A DNA stretch of 64,000 bases from JAHCHG01 sp965214585 (GCA_965214585.1 OZ243957.1:1302001-1366000); one strand, 5' to 3'. Counted from the stretch's first letter, positions 43,592-53,108 are shown. Program-made: numbers and translations. The notes: generated from the sequence alone by a model not told the origin.

Positions 43592-45733
43592 ATGAGAAAA
43601 AGTCTTTCGACATTATTTTTTATCGTTTTTCTTTCACTAACGGTTTTTTCGCAAACCGCGCCGGAAACGGAAGACGAAGTTGTAAAAATTTCCACGAATA
43701 TTATTCAGATTGACGTTACCGTAACGGACAAAAAAGGAAATCCGGTCAAGGATTTGAAGCCGGATGATTTTGAAGTTTACGAAAACGATAAAAAGCAGAA
43801 GATTACGGGCTTTTCTTACGTTTCAAACCAAAAGGCAATTCAGACGGGCGTTCAAAATAATGCTTCGGGAGAAATTCGCCCCGAACAAGTCAGGCGAACG
43901 ATTGCTTTGGTCGTTGACGATTTATCGCTCTCGTTTGAAAGCATCTATTCGGTCAGACGCGCTCTCAAAAAATTTGTTGACGAGCAGATGCAGACGGGCG
44001 ATTTGGCGGCGATCATCCGCACGGGTGCGGGAATCGGCGCGTTGCAGCAGTTTACGAACGATAAACGGCGGCTTTACGCGGCAATTGAAAAAGTGGAGTG
44101 GAATCCGCGCGGAACAGGTGAAATCGGCGCGTTTGCACAAATCGAGCCGATCAACCCGGAAAGCGAAGTCCGCAATTTGAACGCCGACGCGGACGAGGAA
44201 TTTGATGTCGAAAAACAGATTTTTCAGACGGGCGTTTCGGAAACGGATTTTTATAATTATCAGGAAAATATTTTTACAACCGGAACGCTCGGCGCACTCG
44301 ATTATATAATTCGCGGAATGCGCCGGCTTCCCGGACGAAAATCCGTGATGTTTCTGTCCGACGGATTCAGATTATCTACCCGGAGAGAACGCGGCGCGGT
44401 TGAAAATGCGCGGATTATAACTTCGCTCAAACGCCTGACCGATCTGGCAAATCGTGCGTCGGTTGTAATTTACACGACAGACGGACGCGGCTTGCAGTCC
44501 GGCGCGATCAAGGCGCAGGACAATCTCGGCGGCACGGGAATTATTACCATTGAGAGCAGCAGCCCGCTTGTTACAACCGACAGACTCGAAACTCTGCGCG
44601 ACACGCAAAACGGCTTGATATTTCTCGCCAAAGAAACGGGTGGAATCGCGCTTATCAACAATAACGACATAAACGCCGGAATCCGCACGATGCTCGCCGA
44701 TCAGAGTTATTATCTGATCGCTTACGAACCGGACGACGAAACATTCGATCCGAATAAAAAACAATTTAACGAACTGAAAATCAAAGTCAATCGAAAAGAT
44801 GCAAATGTCCGTTACCGAAGCGGTTTTTTCGGTGTCAGCGATGAAAAAATCGCCCGGCAAATCTCAAATCTCACCGCGCAGCAGCAGCTTGCCAAAGCGA
44901 TCACATCGCCGTTTACGGAAAATTCCGTGTCGCTTCGCCTGAATACGCTTTTCGGAAACGACAAGGAAAACGGCTCTTTCGTGCGCTCGCTCGTTCATAT
45001 TGACGTAAAAGATTTGAAATTTACGGACGAACCGGACGGCGGCAAAAAAACGACTTTTGATATTCTCGCGGCAAGTTTCGGCGCGGGCGGAGAATTGCTT
45101 GACAAAATCGGCACGTCTTATACGCTCAACGTCAAAAAGGAAGTTTACGAAAAATTTCTCGAAACCGGCTTTGTTTATTATTTCGCTTATCCGATCAAAA
45201 AACCCGGCGTATATCAATACCGCGTCGCCGTTCTCGGCAGCGACTCAAAACAGATCGGCTTGGCAAATCAGCTTATCGAAATTCCCGATTTAACCGACAA
45301 ACGGTTGACGCTTTCCGGCGTGATGCTGGAAAACCTGACGCAAAAACAGTGGCAAAACAGGCTTAACGGCAAACCCGAAACAGAAATTTCCAATCCGCTG
45401 GCAGACACATCAATTCGCCGCTTCAAAACAGGAACGATTTTGCGCTACGGTTTTGAAATTTACAACGCGGAATTCAGCGGAACGAATAAGCCGAATCTTT
45501 CGGCAAAAATCAGACTTTTGCGCGACGGGAAAATTATTCTCGACGGAAAGGAAAATCCGGTTCAATTGGACGGACAGACGAATTTTCAGCAAATCGCTTA
45601 TTCGGGCGGTTTCGGTTTGGGAGATGAACTTCCCGCCGGAGATTATATTTTGCAAATCGTCGTAACGGACAATTCGGCAAAAGAAAAACGAAATCTCGCA
45701 GCGCAGTTCGTCCAATTTGAAATTGTAAAATAA
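43592..45733 (+). CDS. Acidobacterial VWFA-related secreted protein
   Basis: 713 residues. Signal peptide (MRKSLSTLFFIVFLSLTVFSQ), then VVKISTNIIQIDVTVTDKKG...DFEVYENDKKQKI, the N-terminal module typical of the 'VWFA-related domain Acidobacteria' family. The VWA fold follows with MIDAS VVDDLSLSFESI and RKSVMFLSDGFRLS. The C-terminal half is beta-rich. The family is greatly expanded in Acidobacteriota, and its function is unknown. This is the strongest taxonomic hint in the window. Confidence 0.9.
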   Translation: MRKSLSTLFFIVFLSLTVFSQTAPETEDEVVKISTNIIQIDVTVTDKKGNPVKDLKPDDFEVYENDKKQKITGFSYVSNQKAIQTGVQNNASGEIRPEQVRRTIALVVDDLSLSFESIYSVRRALKKFVDEQMQTGDLAAIIRTGAGIGALQQFTNDKRRLYAAIEKVEWNPRGTGEIGAFAQIEPINPESEVRNLNADADEEFDVEKQIFQTGVSETDFYNYQENIFTTGTLGALDYIIRGMRRLPGRKSVMFLSDGFRLSTRRERGAVENARIITSLKRLTDLANRASVVIYTTDGRGLQSGAIKAQDNLGGTGIITIESSSPLVTTDRLETLRDTQNGLIFLAKETGGIALINNNDINAGIRTMLADQSYYLIAYEPDDETFDPNKKQFNELKIKVNRKDANVRYRSGFFGVSDEKIARQISNLTAQQQLAKAITSPFTENSVSLRLNTLFGNDKENGSFVRSLVHIDVKDLKFTDEPDGGKKTTFDILAASFGAGGELLDKIGTSYTLNVKKEVYEKFLETGFVYYFAYPIKKPGVYQYRVAVLGSDSKQIGLANQLIEIPDLTDKRLTLSGVMLENLTQKQWQNRLNGKPETEISNPLADTSIRRFKTGTILRYGFEIYNAEFSGTNKPNLSAKIRLLRDGKIILDGKENPVQLDGQTNFQQIAYSGGFGLGDELPAGDYILQIVVTDNSAKEKRNLAAQFVQFEIVK

Positions 45734-45753
45734 AACAGATAAAAATTATATTT

Positions 45754-45932
45754 GAGGCTGTTTTGAAAGAGTAACGCCGGCATCTTGCCGGCAGTCTGGT
45801 TGGCATCTTGCCGACGCTTTGATTAAAAAGCGCAATTTTCGCTTTTTAATCAAGAATGTGGCGGCTGGAAGCCACCACGACAGCCGGCAAGATGCCGGCG
45901 TTACTCTTTTTTTTAACTTTTAAAACAGCCTC
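45754..45932. repeat. MITE-like palindromic element, GAGGCTGTTTT ends
   Basis: GAGGCTGTTTTGAAA at 45754 and its complement AAAACAGCCTC ending 45932 enclose GTAACGCCGGCATCTTGCCG / GCCGGCAAGATGCCGGCGTT arms and a central 14-bp hairpin TTGATTAAAAAGCG. Ends and arms resemble the element at 32441-32620, so the two form a family. Confidence 0.88.
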
Positions 45933-45934
45933 CT

Positions 45935-45994
45935 AGAGAAAAATTTTCAGCCGCAGACTTTTATGAAAATCTGCGGCTGAAAAATTATTTCTCT
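45935..45994. terminator. Bidirectional terminator between VWFA and lon
   Basis: AGAGAAA and TTTCAGCCGCAGA arms with perfect TCTGCGGCTGAAA complement; A/T-rich flanks. Confidence 0.75.
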
Positions 45995-46006
45995 GATGTT
46001 TAAGAA

Positions 46007-48481
46007 CTATTTTTCCTTGGCAATCAGAGGTTCTTTCGAGCCGTCCGCGTGCGAATCCATATTTTGAATCACATAATTTTCGCCTTTCGGAACGCTTTGT
46101 TCATTTTCCAGTGCAGCTTCCAAAACGTCGTCAATGCGGTTGACGGTGATAATTTCCAGTTCTTTGCGAACATCTTCGGGAATGTCTTCGATCAACGCCT
46201 CATTTTTTTGCGGAACGATTATGCGGCTGATTCCCGCGCGGTGCGCCGCCAGAACTTTTTCCTTGAGTCCGCCGATTGGGAAAACCAAACCGGAAAGCGT
46301 GATCTCGCCCGTCATCGCCGTATCGGAACGCACTTTTCTGCCCGTGTAAAGCGAAGCCATCGCCGTCGCCATCGTGATTCCCGCGCTCGGACCGTCTTTC
46401 GGAATCGAGCCGGCGGGAACGTGCAGATGAACGCCGTTTTCTTTAATAGCTTCCGGGTCAATGCCGAGTTCTTCGGCGTGCGACCAGAGATAAGAACGCG
46501 CCGCCTGCGCCGATTCTTTCATCACGTCGCCGAGTTGTCCGGTCAAAGTCAAACCTTTTCCGCCCGGCAGCATCGTCGCTTCGATGAATAAAATCTCGCC
46601 GCCCATCTCCGTCCAAGCCATTCCCGTCGCAACTCCGGCGGGCATTTCATCTCTGACTTTTTCGGGGTAAAACTTAGGTGCGCCGAGATAATCTTTAACG
46701 TCTTCTTGGGTGATCGTAACTTTTTCCGTGTCGCCCTTAGCAACTTTGAGCGCGACTTTTCTGGCTAGATTTCCGATTGTTCTTTCCAGTTGGCGAACTC
46801 CCGCTTCGCGCGTATATCTTGCGGTTAAAAGATTTATCGTGTCATCTGTGATCTCCAACTGGTCTTCGTTTAAGCCGTTTTCCTTTATTTGACGCGGAAT
46901 CAGATACTGCCTTGCGATGTGCAGTTTCTCCTGATCGCTGTAACCGGCAATCGAGATTATCTCCATCCTGTCGCGCAAAGGCGCGGGAATCGGCTGGAGT
47001 TGATTTGCCGTAGCGATAAAGAAAACTTTTGACAGATCGAACGGCAGATCGAGATAATGATCGCGGAAAGTGTCATTTTGCTGCGGGTCTAAAATTTCGA
47101 GCAGAGCCGAACTCGGATCGCCGCGATAACCGTTGCCGAGTTTGTCAATTTCGTCGAGCATCAAAACCGGATTGTTCACGCCGACGCGCCGCAAAGATTG
47201 AATAATTCTGCCCGGCATCGCACCGATATACGTTCTGCGATGCCCGCGAAGTTCGGCTTCGTCGCGCATTCCGCCAAGCGAAAATCTCTCGAATTCTCTG
47301 CCCAAAGCTCTGGCAATCGAGCGACCCAAAGAAGTTTTCCCGACTCCGGGCGGTCCGACAAGGAGCATTATCGGGCTTTTAGAATCGGGACGAAGTTTGA
47401 TAACGGCGAGAAATTCCAAGATTCGTTTTTTTACGTCTTCCAAACCGTAATGGTCTTCGTCCAAAATTTTCTCGGCTTCTTTTAAGTCCAGTTTTTCCTC
47501 GCTCGATTTTTTCCAAGGCAGTTCGAGAATATATTCGAGATACGTTCTGATAACGTGATAATCGGGCGCGGACTGCGGCAACTGCTCCATTCGCTTGAGT
47601 TCGCGCTCGGCTTCCTTCGCCACATTTTCGGGCAGATCGGCAGTTTCCAGTCTTTCCCGAAGCTGCGATGCTTCCGCCTTTTCGCCCGTTTCGTCTTCGC
47701 CTAATTCCTTTTGAATCGCCTTTAACTGCTGGCGCAAAACGTAATCGCGCTGAGATTTGTTCATCTCCGTCTGCGCTTCGGTGGCGATCTTCGAGCGAAT
47801 CTGCATAATCTCGACTTCCTTCGCCAAACCGCCGTAAGACAAGGACAAAAGACGGTCAACCGTGTCGGCTTCGAGCATTTTCTGTTCGGTTTCATTGCCC
47901 AAATCCAGAACCGACGCGAGAAAATACGAAAGCTGAACCGGATTCGTCTGCGAAATAACCGCCATCCGAATCTCCGGCGGAACTTGCGGCAGCATCGCCA
48001 ACGCTTCCTGCACGAGCGTCTGAATATTCCGCTTCAATGCTTCGACTTCTTGATTATTTTCAATTTGCAGCGCGGGCAGAATTTCAACTTTCGCCTTCAA
48101 AAACGGCGTTTCCTGCATCCATTCGACAACTTTCACGCGGTCAATGCCCTGCACAATAAGCTGCATTACGCCGTCGGCTCTCGTCATTCTTTTAATATTG
48201 ACGATTGTGCCGATTTCGTATAAATCCGTCGGTTTCGCGTCGTCGCCCGTAACGGTTTCGGTTGTCGTTGTGATACACGCGATGAGTTTTTCTTCCGTCG
48301 AAAGCGCAAACTGCACCGCACTCAGCGAACGCTCGCGCCCAACCGCCAGCGGCACAACCGTTTCGGGAAACAGCGTCGTATTCTGCAAAGGCAAAACCGC
48401 AATTTCAAATTGTTTCGGCGAATCGCTCGCTCCCGCTTGATCGTTTTCCGTTTGATTATTTTGAATATTTTCTTCAGCCAT
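46007..48481 (-). CDS. lon: ATP-dependent protease La
   Basis: 824 residues. N-terminal substrate domain (IAVLPLQNTTLFPETVVPLAVG), coiled coil, AAA+ with Walker A GPPGVGKTSLG and Walker B PVLMLDEIDK, and C-terminal protease with the Ser-Lys dyad (PKDGPSAGITMATA and LKEKVLAAHRAG). Degrades misfolded and regulatory proteins. Last gene of a run with Hsp20 and a CBS protein, six bases after the Uma2 gene. Confidence 0.97.
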   Translation of the reverse strand: MAEENIQNNQTENDQAGASDSPKQFEIAVLPLQNTTLFPETVVPLAVGRERSLSAVQFALSTEEKLIACITTTTETVTGDDAKPTDLYEIGTIVNIKRMTRADGVMQLIVQGIDRVKVVEWMQETPFLKAKVEILPALQIENNQEVEALKRNIQTLVQEALAMLPQVPPEIRMAVISQTNPVQLSYFLASVLDLGNETEQKMLEADTVDRLLSLSYGGLAKEVEIMQIRSKIATEAQTEMNKSQRDYVLRQQLKAIQKELGEDETGEKAEASQLRERLETADLPENVAKEAERELKRMEQLPQSAPDYHVIRTYLEYILELPWKKSSEEKLDLKEAEKILDEDHYGLEDVKKRILEFLAVIKLRPDSKSPIMLLVGPPGVGKTSLGRSIARALGREFERFSLGGMRDEAELRGHRRTYIGAMPGRIIQSLRRVGVNNPVLMLDEIDKLGNGYRGDPSSALLEILDPQQNDTFRDHYLDLPFDLSKVFFIATANQLQPIPAPLRDRMEIISIAGYSDQEKLHIARQYLIPRQIKENGLNEDQLEITDDTINLLTARYTREAGVRQLERTIGNLARKVALKVAKGDTEKVTITQEDVKDYLGAPKFYPEKVRDEMPAGVATGMAWTEMGGEILFIEATMLPGGKGLTLTGQLGDVMKESAQAARSYLWSHAEELGIDPEAIKENGVHLHVPAGSIPKDGPSAGITMATAMASLYTGRKVRSDTAMTGEITLSGLVFPIGGLKEKVLAAHRAGISRIIVPQKNEALIEDIPEDVRKELEIITVNRIDDVLEAALENEQSVPKGENYVIQNMDSHADGSKEPLIAKEK

Positions 48482-48487
48482 AAAAAT

Positions 48488-49174
48488 TTATTTTTGTCTT
48501 TTGAGTTTTTCGATTTCAGCTTTTAATTTTTCAACTTCATTTTCAGATTCTTCCAAAGTCCGTAAAAATTCATTCGTGTCTGGATTAAAAAGCCGAAAAG
48601 TATTTTCCGTCCGCACAATTTCCAATCCCAAACGCGGCGAAAAAACTTTATCGTCAGTTATTTCAACTTCAACGAGTTTTCCGCCTTTCCGATGAAAAGC
48701 CATTAAAGGCGCGGACAAAAACGCGAATTCGGAATCGAGTATGTAATATTCTTCCGCGCCGAATTTTTCATACATTCCAAATTTTTCAATCACATCTTTA
48801 CGCCAAGTCTTATCGGAAGCGATCTCAAAAATTACTTGCGGAAAAACCTCTTCGCGCCACAAAAGATAACTCGAACGCTCGACTTTCGGCACTCCGAACG
48901 CGACGAGCAAATCGGGCGCAAACCATTTATACGGATTTCCTTCCTGATAATAAAGATTCATATTTCCCGAAAGAAAAACGTCTTCACGCTCTTTGAAATA
49001 AAATTTCAAGATGTTTAATAAATTAGCCAGCAAACTTATATGAATTGATGTTTCGCCCATATCGTCCTCGCGCTCTTCGGGATAATAAACGCCGTCGTAA
49101 AATGTGGAGGTGTAGCTTTCCGCCGATTGCGTCGGGAAATTTTTCGTCTTCGTTTGTTCCAAAACTTCGGGCAT
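48488..49174 (-). CDS. Uma2-family predicted nuclease with C-terminal coiled coil
   Basis: 228 residues; WFAPDLLVAFG, QVIFEIASDKTWRKDV and EEYYILDSEF match the Uma2 core; the C-terminal 35 residues are a Glu/Lys coiled coil. Sits between hsp20 and lon with almost no spacing. Confidence 0.83.
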   Translation of the reverse strand: MPEVLEQTKTKNFPTQSAESYTSTFYDGVYYPEEREDDMGETSIHISLLANLLNILKFYFKEREDVFLSGNMNLYYQEGNPYKWFAPDLLVAFGVPKVERSSYLLWREEVFPQVIFEIASDKTWRKDVIEKFGMYEKFGAEEYYILDSEFAFLSAPLMAFHRKGGKLVEVEITDDKVFSPRLGLEIVRTENTFRLFNPDTNEFLRTLEESENEVEKLKAEIEKLKRQK

Positions 49175-49175
49175 T

Positions 49176-49541
49176 TTAACTTTCTCCTTTCCACAGGCGA
49201 ATTATCAGCAAACCGTTTTCAAAATTATGTTCGATGCTCGCGCCTTCGATGGATGCGGGAAACGTCAAGGTTTTTTCAAAATGGCTGTAATTTATCTCCA
49301 TCTGCTGATAAGAAAACCCGACGGCGCACGATTTGTCTTTGCGGCAGCCGGCGATATACAGCACGTTTCCCTGTATGTCAATTTCGATGTCTTCCGCCGA
49401 AACTCCCGCGAGTTCGACCTTGACCAGCCAGCCGTCGGGCGTTTGATAAACGTCCGCCGAAGGATACCAAAGCCTGCCCGAAGGTTTCGCGTCTTTCGAT
49501 GTTGCGATAAATTGAAAATAACGATTGATTGATTTTGCCAT
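49176..49541 (-). CDS. Hsp20/alpha-crystallin small heat-shock protein
   Basis: 121 residues, short for the family. Alpha-crystallin domain: PSADVYQTPDGWLVKVELAG, SAEDIEIDIQGNVLYIAG, and the end pattern FPASIEGASIEHNFENGLLII. ATP-independent holdase. One base separates it from the Uma2 gene; probably co-transcribed with lon. Confidence 0.9.
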   Translation of the reverse strand: MAKSINRYFQFIATSKDAKPSGRLWYPSADVYQTPDGWLVKVELAGVSAEDIEIDIQGNVLYIAGCRKDKSCAVGFSYQQMEINYSHFEKTLTFPASIEGASIEHNFENGLLIIRLWKGES

Positions 49542-49566
49542 ATTTCGATTTTGAATTTTGAATTAA

Positions 49567-49857
49567 TTACGCCGCATCTTTCTGTTCTAAAATATCAACT
49601 CTTTTCTCGACATCTTTGACGCGCATTTTATACTGCATCAAATCGTCAACCAAAACTTCCGTCCGCGTGTTCATAAAACGCAATTTTTGATTTACTTCCT
49701 CGAAGTTTTGTTTTGTTTCCTGCCGAAATTTTTCATTTTTCTCTTCGGATTCGTCAAATTTATTTTCCAAACCAATAACTCTGGTTTCTAAACTCTCAAT
49801 TTTCGTGATTGCGGTAGTCAATAGTCTAAACATTTCGTTTGTTTGATTTTCAGTCAT
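49567..49857 (-). CDS. Coiled-coil protein
   Basis: 96 residues, almost all heptad-pattern helix (TTAITKIESLETRVIGLENK, QETKQNFEEVNQKLRFMN). No family recognised. In the CBS-hsp20-lon run. Confidence 0.65.
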   Translation of the reverse strand: MTENQTNEMFRLLTTAITKIESLETRVIGLENKFDESEEKNEKFRQETKQNFEEVNQKLRFMNTRTEVLVDDLMQYKMRVKDVEKRVDILEQKDAA

Positions 49858-49878
49858 AGATTTTTCTCCATAATTAAT

Positions 49879-50349
49879 TTATTTTTTCCAAAAAGCCTTT
49901 CCGCTTGAAATTTCTTCCAGAGTTTCGGCGATTTCGCGCTCGTCTTCCATTTCCAGAGCGATGTCCGCCATTGAAACGATGCCTTGCAAAACGCCCGCGT
50001 CGTCAATGATCGGAACGCGGCGAACCTGCTTGTCGCCCATCGTGCGGACGGCTTGAAACGCGAAATCGTCCGGCTTTGCGGTGAAAAGTTTTGTCGTCAT
50101 AATTTCGCCGACGCTCGTTTCAACTCCTTTCCCTTCTGCTACGGCGCGAACGACAATATCGCGGTCTGTAATAAGCCCGATTAGTTTGCCGGATTCGCCT
50201 TCAACAATTGGCAAAATGCCGATGTCGCCGTCTTTGAGCATTTGCGCTGCGTCCCGAATCGTCGCCTCGCGCGTTGCCGTCCGAATATTTTTCGACATTA
50301 TCTCCCGACATTTGACTCTCGATTTTGCCTTTACGCTTATTTCGTTCAT
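49879..50349 (-). CDS. Tandem CBS-domain protein
   Basis: 156 residues from the Met of MNEISVKAKS; a longer reading upstream would overlap the divergent Rieske gene and is low-complexity. Two CBS domains (CREIMSKNIRTATREATIRDAAQML and VGEIMTTKLFTAKPDDFAFQAVRTM). Probably senses an adenine nucleotide. First gene of the proteostasis run. Confidence 0.9.
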   Translation of the reverse strand: MNEISVKAKSRVKCREIMSKNIRTATREATIRDAAQMLKDGDIGILPIVEGESGKLIGLITDRDIVVRAVAEGKGVETSVGEIMTTKLFTAKPDDFAFQAVRTMGDKQVRRVPIIDDAGVLQGIVSMADIALEMEDEREIAETLEEISSGKAFWKK

Positions 50350-50434
50350 AATCTTAAACTTTGATTTATTATAATTGTTCGAGCGAGAAGAATAAAGCAA
50401 AAGAAATTTTTTGAGGTAGAATTCGGATTTACAA

Positions 50435-50785
50435 ATGGGAAAATTATTTGAAAACAGGCGCAAACCCGTGCGCGAAGGCAAAAAAATAACAGTCGGAAAA
50501 GTCGAAGCCGTTCCGCCGGGACGCGGCGCAACCGTCCAGCTTAAAAACGGCAAAGAAGTCGCCTTGTTCAACGTCGGCGGCAATTTTCACGCGATAGAAA
50601 ATTTCTGCCCGCACAAAGGTTATCCGCTCGCCGATTCGCGCATTTACGGAAACATCGTCGAATGCGACCTTCACGGCTGGCGTTTCGACGTGCGAACCGG
50701 CGAATGTCTGGAAAAGAAAAAAGATTGCTCGCTGGAAAGCTACGAAGTCATAATTGAAGACGGCTGGATCAAGATCATCACATAA
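50435..50785 (+). CDS. Rieske [2Fe-2S] ferredoxin
   Basis: 116 residues. Iron-sulfur ligands CPHKGYPL and CDLHGWRFD, as in NirD-like and dioxygenase ferredoxins. The N-terminal 20 residues are basic. An electron carrier; partner not nearby. Last chromosomal gene before the cassette array. Confidence 0.92.
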   Translation: MGKLFENRRKPVREGKKITVGKVEAVPPGRGATVQLKNGKEVALFNVGGNFHAIENFCPHKGYPLADSRIYGNIVECDLHGWRFDVRTGECLEKKKDCSLESYEVIIEDGWIKIIT

Positions 50786-51002
50786 TCGTCTGAATTTTTT
50801 CAACAAAATTATTATTTTTATCCGCAATACCGCCTAAACTACGACAAACAGAAGTTTTTATTGACTTTTATTCAAATCTTGCATATAAATAATTCCGTAT
50901 AAGTAGATCGAAATTCCGTTGAATACAAAGTTAGGCGCGTCATGGTGAAATTCGACAGCCCTTAAATGTAACGGAACAAAATGTGTTAGACTTTGAGGTG
51001 CA

Positions 51003-51491
51003 ATGGCAAGCGATTTTCTTAAAGTTTATATCGAAACCACTATTGTCAGCTATTTGACGGCACGACCAAGCAGGGATTTGATAATTGCCGCTCATCAGCA
51101 GATAACTTTAGAGTGGTGGGAAAACCGGCGGGCGGATTTTGATTTATACACTTCGCAGTTTGTCATTCGGGAGTCGAGTGCGGGCGAGGTGGCAATGGCG
51201 CAAAAACGTCTTGATGCTCTTGACGGAGTTCCTTTATTGAGTGTCAGCCCGGAAGCCTTGGCTTTGGCTCGCGCGGGTCCGATACCGGAAAAAGCCGAAA
51301 CCGACGCTTTGCATATTGCCGTCGCCGCCGCTAACGGTATGGATTATTTGCTGACCTGGAATTGCAAGCATATTGCCAACGCCGAAATGCAAACCGGAAT
51401 CGGAAAATTTTGTCGTGCAGCGGGATTTGAACCGCCAATCATTTGCACACCGGAAGAACTTTTGGGAGTTAAAGATTATGTGGAAAGATGA
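51003..51491 (+). CDS. PIN-domain toxin in cassette 1
   Basis: 162 residues, ribosome site GAGGTG. VYIETTIVSYLTARPSRDLI is the start of a PIN subfamily with Glu in place of the first Asp; KAETDALHIAVAAANGMDYLLTWNCKHIANAE holds the rest. Predicted ribonuclease of a TA pair; overlaps its partner by 14 bases. TA pairs are known to stabilise integron arrays. Confidence 0.87.
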   Translation: MASDFLKVYIETTIVSYLTARPSRDLIIAAHQQITLEWWENRRADFDLYTSQFVIRESSAGEVAMAQKRLDALDGVPLLSVSPEALALARAGPIPEKAETDALHIAVAAANGMDYLLTWNCKHIANAEMQTGIGKFCRAAGFEPPIICTPEELLGVKDYVER

Positions 51492-51660
51492 AATAGTCGA
51501 AGAAGTGCGACGAGTGCGCGACGAGTATGCCGCAAAGTTTAATTACGACCTTGACGCAATTTACGAGGACATAAAAAAACAGGAAAAGCAATCTCAGCGT
51601 AAAGTCGTTTCTCTACCGCCGAAAAAAGTTGGGTTGCCTGAAGTAGAAAAGGCTTATTAA
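51478..51660 (+). CDS. Small antitoxin-like partner in cassette 1
   Basis: 60 residues starting MWKDEIVEEVRRVRDEYAA, then FNYDLDAIYEDIKKQE, then a basic tail. This small family follows PIN proteins of the same type in many genomes. The start at 51478 lies inside the toxin gene. Antitoxin role inferred. Confidence 0.75.
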   Translation: MWKDEIVEEVRRVRDEYAAKFNYDLDAIYEDIKKQEKQSQRKVVSLPPKKVGLPEVEKAY

Positions 51661-51671
51661 ATCCAAAATGC

Positions 51672-51782
51672 GCCTAACAATTCAATGGACGTGAGGGCGC
51701 GAAACAGCGACTTTCTTATGAATGTCGCTTTTGACCTGACGTTGTGTAGCGGTTTCCGCCCACGTCAACGCCGCCGTTATGT
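51672..51782 (+). other. attC site 1
   Basis: R'' GCCTAAC (51672-51678, fits RYYYAAC), R' GTTATGT (51776-51782, one mismatch to GTTRRRY), with imperfectly complementary inner parts: TGGACGTGAGGGCG against CGCCCACGTCAA. Shares both ends with attC 2. Confidence 0.8.
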
Positions 51783-51839
51783 TACTCTTGGTTTTGGCTT
51801 AGGTATTTTAAGGTTAGAATTATTCTTTAGACAATTTAT

Positions 51840-53108
51840 ATGGTATTTACACTTCCTCGACATCGCGCTCCGGTTGGTCAGGACGATTCAACTTGGATTG
51901 AAATTAATTATTCATACAGTTTGGGTTACACTTGGATTGAGTGCGGCATCTCCAGAGTAAATAATTTTCTCTCGGCTTTAGGTTTTAATTCTTCTCAGCA
52001 AGTGGCGGCTATGTGTGCGAAAAATAATATTTTCAGCTTATTTGCCGCTGATGATTGGATTAGAAACTTTGTCAACGCCGAAGACAAAAGATTGATTTAC
52101 GGCGAACCGTTGAAAATCGCGGTTAATTTCTTCCCGAATTTTGCTTCGGCAGCTAATCCAATTTTGAGAAACGGTTCGCAAAATCCAAATTACAGCGACT
52201 TCTTCCAACTAATTTTCACTTACCTGACGCACGGACAGAACGCCGCCGACCGACAGCGGTTTATAGAATGGTGGTCGTTCCAGAACGGAATCAATACCGA
52301 TCCGAAGTTTGCGTATGTCGGAAATACTACGCCGCGCAATCTCCAGAAAACTCTGCAAAATTCGGCATCCGTGCTGGTAAATTTCAAAAATGCGGTTGAC
52401 GAATTTTTGAAACGCCCTGACAACATTAACGGAACAGTTGTCGCCAGTAGTTATTTGCCGGCGGGAGTTGTGCCTTCTTCCGGGATGATTCCATACGCCG
52501 TCGGACAGGCAAGCGTCGTTCGCATTCCAATACCGAACACAAACGGTTTATGTATCGAGTTTAAGCCGCGTGGATGGACTCCAAAAGGCGGTTCTACCTC
52601 AATGCTGTTTTTTCAAGATATTAGCGGCAAAAAACATTTGCGTCTTGATTATGGTTTTAATAAAAATACGAAAACAGTAAATTATCATTGGAATCAAAAA
52701 GGAACTTATGACATCTTCGGCAAAAACAATCACACTCCAGTTGGCTCAACTGAAACGGCACTCGGTAAAGCGGCGAAGTATTTTCGCTGGGGCGGGCGCG
52801 TTATAATGGTTGTCGGAGTTGCGATTGACGTAGTTTCCATCGTGCAGGCGAGCAAGCCTCTCAAGCGGGCGACAGAAGTCGTCGCGGGCTGGGCGGGCGC
52901 GTGGGCGGGCTGCAAAGTCGTTGGTGCAGGGCTGGGGGCAGTCGGCACTCTGATCGAGCCGGGCGGCGGAACGGCAATCGGCGGTGTCAGCGGCTGTATT
53001 ATCGGCGGAATTGGCGGCTATTTTGTCGGCTCAACCATTGCCGGGGAAGTTTATGATTGGGCGGAAGATACGTTTTTTACTCCGCTGCCGGAGGTGCGGA
53101 AACCTTGA
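51840..53108 (+). CDS. Putative toxin with glycine-zipper membrane domain
   Basis: 422 residues, no signal peptide. Residues about 1-250 are of unknown fold. About 255-300 carries an Asp/Tyr and His-Trp-Asn pattern (KKHLRLDYGFNKNTKTVNYH and WNQKGTYDIF) that recalls C-terminal domains of polymorphic toxins. Residues 315-410 are two hydrophobic hairpins full of Gly (GWAGAWAGCKVVGAGLGAVG, IIGGIGGYFVGS), a glycine zipper able to insert in membranes. The gene is followed by an overlapping gene, as toxin/immunity pairs are. Toxicity is inferred, not known. Confidence 0.55.
   Translation: MVFTLPRHRAPVGQDDSTWIEINYSYSLGYTWIECGISRVNNFLSALGFNSSQQVAAMCAKNNIFSLFAADDWIRNFVNAEDKRLIYGEPLKIAVNFFPNFASAANPILRNGSQNPNYSDFFQLIFTYLTHGQNAADRQRFIEWWSFQNGINTDPKFAYVGNTTPRNLQKTLQNSASVLVNFKNAVDEFLKRPDNINGTVVASSYLPAGVVPSSGMIPYAVGQASVVRIPIPNTNGLCIEFKPRGWTPKGGSTSMLFFQDISGKKHLRLDYGFNKNTKTVNYHWNQKGTYDIFGKNNHTPVGSTETALGKAAKYFRWGGRVIMVVGVAIDVVSIVQASKPLKRATEVVAGWAGAWAGCKVVGAGLGAVGTLIEPGGGTAIGGVSGCIIGGIGGYFVGSTIAGEVYDWAEDTFFTPLPEVRKP

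Larger units (their letters stand above)
50931..51776 (+). mobile_element. Integron-type gene cassette 1
   Basis: Begins TTAGGCGC after a G (AAAG/TTAGGC, an attI-like junction) and ends at the G of GTTATGT. Its first bases are complementary to its own attC R'' box (GCGCCTAAC at 51670-51678), which is the mark of an excisable cassette. Carries a PIN toxin and a small partner in cassette orientation. No integrase lies in the window, so this is a CALIN-type cluster or the far end of an array. Confidence 0.8.

Noticed and set aside
49879..50583. Longer N-terminus for the CBS protein
   Set aside because: The 78 extra residues overlap the divergent Rieske gene and look non-coding.
51685..51960. 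91-residue ORF spanning the start of cassette 2
   Set aside because: It reads through the attC palindrome and overlaps the toxin gene in another frame; no family pattern.
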